A stretch of DNA of 32,615 nt from an uncultured Rhodospirillales bacterium (GTDB taxonomy: Bacteria; Pseudomonadota; Alphaproteobacteria; Acetobacterales; Acetobacteraceae). The DNA lies in contig CAIQQQ010000031.1 in NCBI GenBank assembly GCA_903873995.1, forward strand, positions 1-32,615. Direction: 5' to 3'. This document shows positions 27,026 through 32,615 of the stretch, in pieces. A program made the position numbers and the translations under genes. The notes under the pieces were generated by a model that ran no database searches, had not been told where the DNA came from, and worked only from the letters and a program-made list of their open reading frames with translations. The stretch's first letter is position 1. Every line of letters begins with the position of its first letter.

Positions 27026-27817
27026 ATGCCAGAACCGTTTCATCCCAATCTGCCGATCACCCGAGACGGCCCCATCGCCATCGTCACCTTCAGCCGGCAG
27101 GCGCAACGCAACTGTTTCGATCTGCCAATGTGGCAGGGTCTCAGCGACACGATGGCGGCCCTGTCAGAGGAGGATGACCTCCGCTGCGTCATGCTGCGTG
27201 GCGCCGGTGACGAGGCCTTCAGCGCCGGCGCAGACATCAAGGCGTTCGAGCATGAGCGCGGCACGGCCGAGCGGGAGGATCATTACGCCCGTATTTTCCA
27301 CGCAGGCATGCAGTCGATTCGCCGCTGCCGCCACCCCGTCGTGGCCGCGATCCGCGGTCATTGCCTGGGCGGCGGCGCCGGCCTCGCCACGATGTGCGAC
27401 TTTCGGGTGGGCGGCGAATCCATCCGCTTCGGCATCACTGCCCGCAATCTCAGCCTTTGGTATCCCTATGCCGAGCTGGACCCGATCGTGCAGCTCGCCG
27501 GCAGCGGCGTGGCCGCCGAGATGCTGATCGAGGGCCGGATCTTCTCAGGGCGGGAAGCCTATGAGAAAGGCCTCCTGTCCCGAGTGGTCGTGGACAGCGA
27601 CGTATTCACCGAGGCGATGGCGCTGTGTCAGCGCATCGCCACAGGCGCGCCGCTGTCGGCCCGGTTCCACAAGGCCGCCATCCAGCGGCTGCGGGGGCCC
27701 CTTCCGATCACCGTCGAGGAGGACCGCGCGGTGTCGGACTTCGTCCTGACCGAGGATTTCCGCAACGCCGTGCAGGCCTTCAAGGAAAAGCGCCAGCCGG
27801 TGTGGCAGGGACGCTGA
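27026..27817 (+). CDS. Enoyl-CoA hydratase/isomerase family protein
   Basis: VMLRGAGDEAFSAGADIKAFEHERG, VVAAIRGHCLGGGAGLATMCDFRV; start at MPEPFHPNLP. Confidence 0.94.
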   Translation: MPEPFHPNLPITRDGPIAIVTFSRQAQRNCFDLPMWQGLSDTMAALSEEDDLRCVMLRGAGDEAFSAGADIKAFEHERGTAEREDHYARIFHAGMQSIRRCRHPVVAAIRGHCLGGGAGLATMCDFRVGGESIRFGITARNLSLWYPYAELDPIVQLAGSGVAAEMLIEGRIFSGREAYEKGLLSRVVVDSDVFTEAMALCQRIATGAPLSARFHKAAIQRLRGPLPITVEEDRAVSDFVLTEDFRNAVQAFKEKRQPVWQGR

Positions 27818-27907
27818 AGGAAACCGCCTGCCGGTGCGGGGCGCCAACGGCCGGGCCAACCCTCATTCCCAAAACGATCCGCCCGCCTGCCGCACATAGG
27901 GCGGGCG

Positions 27908-27931
27908 CCAGCCCGCCAGCCCGCCAGCCCG
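27908..27931. repeat. Three perfect tandem copies of CCAGCCCG
   Basis: CCAGCCCGCCAGCCCGCCAGCCCG, preceded by GGCGGGC able to pair with GCCCGCC; between convergent genes. Confidence 0.85.
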
Positions 27932-27965
27932 CTCCAAACAAACACTCGAACGCCGCTGCCAAGCG

Positions 27966-28829
27966 TCAGATCTGCAACGCCTGCGTCGCCTGCTCGAGCT
28001 CCTGAAAGCTCGGCATATGCTGGTTGGGCGCCATCTTCCGCCCGGTCTCCACGCTCACAGCCGGCGCATTGCCGTGCAGATGGGCCACAATCACGGCGCG
28101 CACGACCTCGACAAACTTGCTCTCTTCCTCAACCACCCCCTTCAGCCGCGCCGCAATCGGTGCCGCCACGCCGTAGGCCAGCAGAATACCAAGGAACGTG
28201 CCCACCAGCGCGCCGCCGATCATCGCTCCCAGGACCGCCGGCGGCTCATTGATATGCGACATCGTCTTCACCACTCCCAGCACCGCGGCAACAATGCCAA
28301 GTGCCGGCAAACCATCCGCCATGGTCTGCATCGCGTGCGCCGAATGCAGCTCTTCATGTAGGGTTTTCTTGAGTTCCCGTCCCATCAGGTCCTCGATCTG
28401 GTTGGGATCGTCCGCATTCATTCCAACCATGCGAAGATAGTCGCAGATCATGTCGCTGATATGATGGTTCTTGAGCAGCTTGGGAAACTTCTTAAACGCA
28501 GGACTCTCACCAGGCTTCTCGATGTGCGGCTCCAGCGCCATCGACCCCTTGGTGCTGGCCAGCCTTACAAAAAAATATAGCAGGCTGAGCAGTTCTACAT
28601 AGTCGGCCTTTTTATAGACCGCCCCCTTCATCACCTTCCCGAATCCGGCCAGCGTATGCTTCACGTCGTGCATGCTGTTGGCCATCACGAACGTACCGAT
28701 CGCCGCACCTCCGATGGTCAGCATCTCATACGGCATCGCCTCGATTAGCGGCTCGAGGCTGCCGCCTGACAGCAGATAGCTCCCGAACACACACACCAAC
28801 GCAAAGACCAGCCCTCCGATCAGCGTCAT
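27966..28829 (-). CDS. motA: Flagellar motor stator protein MotA
   Basis: MTLIGGLVFALVCVFGSYLLSGGSLEPLIEAMPYEMLTIGGAAIGTFVMAN; MADGLPALGIVAAVLGVVKTM; GGALVGTFLGILLAYGVAAP. Confidence 0.96.
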   Translation of the reverse strand: MTLIGGLVFALVCVFGSYLLSGGSLEPLIEAMPYEMLTIGGAAIGTFVMANSMHDVKHTLAGFGKVMKGAVYKKADYVELLSLLYFFVRLASTKGSMALEPHIEKPGESPAFKKFPKLLKNHHISDMICDYLRMVGMNADDPNQIEDLMGRELKKTLHEELHSAHAMQTMADGLPALGIVAAVLGVVKTMSHINEPPAVLGAMIGGALVGTFLGILLAYGVAAPIAARLKGVVEEESKFVEVVRAVIVAHLHGNAPAVSVETGRKMAPNQHMPSFQELEQATQALQI

Positions 28830-30094
28830 GGCGCAGACCTCCCGGGTGCCGGGGGCAAGACGGCGTTGTTCTCCAGTGCTGGCGCGACCAGCCGCCCGGC
28901 CGCCAGCGGTGCCGAAGATGGCGCAGTTGAAGCTGGTGGGGATGCAACGGCGCCCGTGCCGGCCAAAGCCGGGGCCTGCCGCAAGACCACGATGGCAATG
29001 CGACGGTTGGCCGCGGCCAGCGGATCGGACGGCAGCAAAGGATCGCGATCCGCGTTGCCGGTCACGCTTCGAAATCGCGCCTCCGGCAGCCCCGCATCAA
29101 CCAAAAGCCGTCGCGTCGCATTCGCGCGCTCGCTCGACAGTTCCCAGTTCGTCTTGTCAACGCCGCGAAACGGCGCGGCATCGGTATGACCGGCGATCGA
29201 GATGCTTTCTGGCAGTGCTGCCAGCACCGGCGCGATCTTCACCAGTAGTGCCTTCGCACGGTCCTGCATCGCAGATGACCCGGTGGCAAACATCGAACGG
29301 CGATCCTCGTCCAGAAGCTGGATCCGCAAACCCTCTGGCGTCTGGTCGATCGCGATCTGCCGGGACAAATCCTCCAGCAGCTTGTCCCCCCGCACCGCCG
29401 ATCGGATCTGTTCGGCAGCCTGCTCGAAGGACCGGCGCTCCTGCCGATCCGCCTCCGCCTTCCGGGCCGCATCGATCGCAACAGCACGTGCTTCGAGCGC
29501 CGCCGCGGTCTGCGTCCGCGCGCCCACCAAAGCCAAGGCACGCGCATCAGGCGGCAGCCGGATCTTCTCATCGGTATCGCCCACCACAGGCGCCTCGGTT
29601 GCCTGCGCCGCATTCGCCATCGCCTTGGTGGCCGCCCGCTCGGGCGCCTTGTCCGCCTCGCCGGTCGGATCGAACAGGCGGGTTCCGACAGCGTCGCTCT
29701 CGGCATCTGTCGTCGCCGCGATCCGACGCGCCATGGATGTCTCGGTGATCGCGTCCTCCGCCTCGGGCATCTCGTTGGCACGGCCCGGGATCACGGCCGC
29801 CGTCCCGCGGTCAGACACCAGTTCACCGGTCTCGAACGGCGTCTTGCCGCCAAACGGCTGGCCCGCGCCAGAGGCCCCGCGCGCCATCGGGTTCATCGGC
29901 GAGAAATAATCCGCAAGCCCTCGCCGCTGTTCATCCGTCGTCGCCGCCAACAGCCACATAAGCAAAAAGAACGCCATCATTGCCGTCACGAAATCGGCGT
30001 AGGCGACCTTCCACGCCCCGCCATGGTGTCCGCCTTCAACCACTTCCTCGCGGCGAATGATCGTGATGCCCTTCCCGTCCCGCTTGCGGCTCAT
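28826..30094 (-). CDS. motB: Flagellar motor protein MotB
   Basis: GGAWKVAYADFVTAMMAFFLLMWLL plus OmpA-like C-terminus (ISIAGHTDAAPFRGVDKTNWELSSERANATRRLLVDAGL); ATGA overlap with motA. Confidence 0.95.
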   Translation of the reverse strand: MSRKRDGKGITIIRREEVVEGGHHGGAWKVAYADFVTAMMAFFLLMWLLAATTDEQRRGLADYFSPMNPMARGASGAGQPFGGKTPFETGELVSDRGTAAVIPGRANEMPEAEDAITETSMARRIAATTDAESDAVGTRLFDPTGEADKAPERAATKAMANAAQATEAPVVGDTDEKIRLPPDARALALVGARTQTAAALEARAVAIDAARKAEADRQERRSFEQAAEQIRSAVRGDKLLEDLSRQIAIDQTPEGLRIQLLDEDRRSMFATGSSAMQDRAKALLVKIAPVLAALPESISIAGHTDAAPFRGVDKTNWELSSERANATRRLLVDAGLPEARFRSVTGNADRDPLLPSDPLAAANRRIAIVVLRQAPALAGTGAVASPPASTAPSSAPLAAGRLVAPALENNAVLPPAPGRSAP

Positions 30095-30272
30095 GGAAGA
30101 AGGCTCCGGCTGTGCCGCGTGGGGGCGAGTGTCATGGGCAATCCTTACCTGAGCCGTGCCCCCGCACTCTGCCTCCCCCTCATTGACATCCCGTTAAAGC
30201 CCCCCCTAAGCCCCGACCATTCCCCCTGAGCCATGGCAGGCTGGCGGGCGGCGCGTTCCTGGAGTGTATCGC

Positions 30273-32186
30273 ATGAGGACCTCGGCCCGGATCGACGCCC
30301 GGATCAGCCTGATCTGGCTCGTGGCCGCGGTGCTGGCCGCCGGATGCTTCGGGCAGACCCGCCTGATCGCGCTCGCCACCAACTCCGACACCCTGCTTCC
30401 CGCAGCCTTCACCTGGGAGCTCCTCACCCACCCCGAAACCTGGCGTGGCTTCGAATGGCCGCGCATTCCCAGCCTGTTTCCCGACATGATCCTCTACGGA
30501 TCCATGCAGGCCCTGTCGGACAGCTGGCGCGCCGCCCTGCTGGGCTATGCGATGGTGTCGATGGCCGCCCTCGCCACCCTCGCCGGACTCATCGCGGAAC
30601 AGACATGCAAGACCGCCCTGGCCGCCGGTGCCATGGTCTTCCTCGCGGCGACCGGGCTCGTCTTGGGCCTCGAATGGGCGGTCGATCCGCGGGCCTGGCA
30701 TCTGCACATTCTGCTGCCTGTCTATCATTCCGGCCCGTTCATCCTGTCCATCGCCTGCCTCGCCTTGGCGCCGCGCTCGACCGGCTCGGCCATGCGCCGC
30801 ATCGCCACCATGGCCGTGCTCGCTGCCCTCGGCACCTTCTCCGACAAGCTCTTCGTTGGCATGTTCCTAGTCCCGCTGCTGGCCGCACTCGCGCTTGCCG
30901 TTCGCGCCGGCGAGCTGCCCCGGCGCGCGGCACTGCGCATCGCCGCCACCGCCTTTGCCGGCTGTCTGGCAGGCTTCCTCGCTGACAAAGCCGTGTTTCC
31001 ATTGCTGCTGAGCCGGCAGAACGACGTGCCATTGAACCCCGCTCTCATGCTCCGCCGCGCCGCCGCGTTCTTCACCCAGCCCGACGGCTGGGCCGTCCTG
31101 ATCGCCGATGCCAGCCTCCTCCTCCCCTTGATCCTAGGCCGGCCACGCGGCGCCGTCCGCTTCTGGTGGATCGCCGGCACCGCGGCCGCCCTCCCAATCA
31201 GCCTGCTAGCGGCCGGTTTGTGGGAAGACGCCGGAAGCCGCCGCTATCTCGCTGCCGCCATGTGGTGGCCGTTACTCTTGTGGTGCCCGTTGGCAGCTGC
31301 CCGCATCGGCCGGCTCGCAGCACCGGTCGGCGCCGGACTCGCCGTGCTTGGCGCCGGCGCCCTCTCGGCCGGCACGCCCCCCGGCCGCGCCATCCTCGAT
31401 TGGCGCGAACCACTCAGCGCCTGTCTGCTCACCGCTGGCCGCACCGCGGGCCTGGCCGACTATTGGGTCGCCCGCCGCGTCACGGTCGCCAGCGACTGGG
31501 CCCTGCAGGTCGAGCAGATCGACCGCACCGGCGCAGGGCGCATCTGGGGAAACAACCCTCTGTGGTTCCACGCCGACCAGCACGCCCCCAGCCGGCCACC
31601 CAATGACAGCTTCATCATCATGACCGCGCTCGACGCTGACGCGATCCGCGCCCGCTACGGCGCCCCATCCGGCATTCTGCATTGCCGCGCCGATGTCATC
31701 TGGCTCTACGACGATACCGAGGCCTTCCGCCATGCCCTCAGCAGCGCCACCCCGTTACGGTTGCTGCCAGGCGAGGCCCGCTGCGCCGGGCCGGACGCCT
31801 TGCGCACCACCGGCGGCGCGCTGCCTGCGGGATTGCTGCACGCCGACGCCACGCGATCAAGGCGCCGTCCCACCACCTGGGGCCCGAATGTAGATCTGCC
31901 GGCCGGCCGCTGGCACATCACGATGCGCTACCGCCTGACCAGCGCCGAGCCCGGTGCCGACCGTTGGGAGATCACCGGCCAATACGCCGCCCTGCGGCTC
32001 TACTCAGCCCCCCTTCCCGCCACCGGCGAGGGCATCGGCCAGGTGACCGCGACGCTCGAACTGAAAAGGCCCGTTCAGGCCGTGGAGACCCGCAGCTTCA
32101 TCGCAGGAGCCGGTCAGATAGAAATCCTGAACGCCAGCTTCGAGCCCGCCACTCAAACCTTGCAGGGCGCGGCCTGCACGCCCTGA
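30273..32186 (+). CDS. Polytopic membrane protein of unknown function (possibly GT-C-like) with C-terminal soluble beta-rich domain
   Basis: Repeated hydrophobic helices over about the first 370 aa, then a soluble C-terminus (WGPNVDLPAGRWHITMRYRLTSAEPGADRWEITGQ...GQIEILNASFEP). Single long ORF with start ATG 30273 or GTG 30264. Confidence 0.7.
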   Translation: MRTSARIDARISLIWLVAAVLAAGCFGQTRLIALATNSDTLLPAAFTWELLTHPETWRGFEWPRIPSLFPDMILYGSMQALSDSWRAALLGYAMVSMAALATLAGLIAEQTCKTALAAGAMVFLAATGLVLGLEWAVDPRAWHLHILLPVYHSGPFILSIACLALAPRSTGSAMRRIATMAVLAALGTFSDKLFVGMFLVPLLAALALAVRAGELPRRAALRIAATAFAGCLAGFLADKAVFPLLLSRQNDVPLNPALMLRRAAAFFTQPDGWAVLIADASLLLPLILGRPRGAVRFWWIAGTAAALPISLLAAGLWEDAGSRRYLAAAMWWPLLLWCPLAAARIGRLAAPVGAGLAVLGAGALSAGTPPGRAILDWREPLSACLLTAGRTAGLADYWVARRVTVASDWALQVEQIDRTGAGRIWGNNPLWFHADQHAPSRPPNDSFIIMTALDADAIRARYGAPSGILHCRADVIWLYDDTEAFRHALSSATPLRLLPGEARCAGPDALRTTGGALPAGLLHADATRSRRRPTTWGPNVDLPAGRWHITMRYRLTSAEPGADRWEITGQYAALRLYSAPLPATGEGIGQVTATLELKRPVQAVETRSFIAGAGQIEILNASFEPATQTLQGAACTP

Positions 32187-32195
32187 ATGTTCACG

Positions 32196-32615
32196 TCAGC
32201 CCCCGATCTCCGCTTCGAACTGATCCAAAAATCCCTGAATCGCCGCCGTGCGTGACGCCGCCATGGCCCGCCCGGTCGCGGTCTGAAACCCGTCCTGCAA
32301 GCGCAGCAGCTTCGCGCTAAAATGATCGATGGCAAAGGCACGGTCATCCAACGGCCGATGCAGGGCACGCGGATCCACCGGATTATACAGCGACGATCCC
32401 ATCCGGCCGGCTGTGTAGAAACAGCGGGCCACACCGATCAACCCGATCGCGTCCAGCCGGTCGGCATCCTGCAGGATCATCGCCTCCATCGTCTCGGGCA
32501 CAAGCCCGGCGGAAAAACTATGCGCCGCGATCGCATGGCAGACAGCCGAGATCGCATCCTGGTCCCATCCCAGGTCGGTCAGCACCAGTCCCGCGCGCTC
32601 CGCCGCCAGCCGAGA
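32196..32615 (-). CDS. HD domain-containing phosphohydrolase-like protein, N-terminus beyond window (partial)
   Basis: AISAVCHAIAAHSFSAGLVPETMEAMILQDADRLDAIGLIGVARCFYTAGR is typical of YedJ-like HD hydrolases; reading frame open to the window edge. Confidence 0.85.
   Translation of the reverse strand, partial: SRLAAERAGLVLTDLGWDQDAISAVCHAIAAHSFSAGLVPETMEAMILQDADRLDAIGLIGVARCFYTAGRMGSSLYNPVDPRALHRPLDDRAFAIDHFSAKLLRLQDGFQTATGRAMAASRTAAIQGFLDQFEAEIGG

Noticed and set aside
28561-28580. T7 homopolymer (minus strand) in motA as a possible programmed frameshift or phase-variation tract
   Set aside because: It encodes a normal LLYFFVRL segment in an intact full-length motA; no alternative product is evident.
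30183-30211. TTGACA-like promoter upstream of the membrane protein at 30273
   Set aside because: The -35 is good but the -10 (CTAAGC/TAAGCC) is too poor to call confidently.
1-32615. CRISPR arrays, IS elements, prophage or integron signals
   Set aside because: No spaced direct repeats, transposase/integrase ORFs or terminal inverted repeats recognised anywhere in the window.

Overview
High-GC alphaproteobacterial-type chromosomal window, about 32.6 kb. The Acetobacteraceae/Rhodospirillales look is an inference from gene content. It is densely coding, with mostly housekeeping and accessory-metabolic genes. I see no rRNA, tRNA, CRISPR array, transposon or prophage. Left to right: mlaD-like and NDUFA12-like genes (-); a TSCPD protein that looks like a shrunken class II ribonucleotide reductase (+); RidA, a GNAT/peptidogalycan-like protein and a PD-(D/E)XK-like + DUF2075 helicase (+); a PLP decarboxylase, an LLM-class flavin monooxygenase and an Opp/Dpp-type ABC transporter with two tandem solute-binding proteins (all -); a PEP-mutase/oxaloacetate-decarboxylase family enzyme (+); an ECF sigma factor (-) divergent from a tiny zinc-finger anti-sigma (+); a four-gene minus-strand operon (class III aminotransferase, TrmO-like, thiolase, DUF35); a hybrid histidine kinase (+); rpsD with a strong terminator (-); an OmpR/EnvZ-type two-component pair (-); enoyl-CoA hydratase (+); motAB (-); a polytopic membrane protein with a C-terminal beta-rich domain (+); and a partial HD-domain protein (-). 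The most interesting signals are: (1) the NrdJ-derived protein lacking the catalytic core, with an NrdR-box-like palindrome upstream; (2) a perfect GTAACG-N16-CGAA ECF-type promoter upstream of the ECF sigma gene; (3) the PD-(D/E)XK + DUF2075 helicase fusion; (4) dyad operators at the promoters of the monooxygenase/ABC cassette and the aminotransferase-TrmO operon. No computation or database search was run. All family calls come from reading translated motifs.
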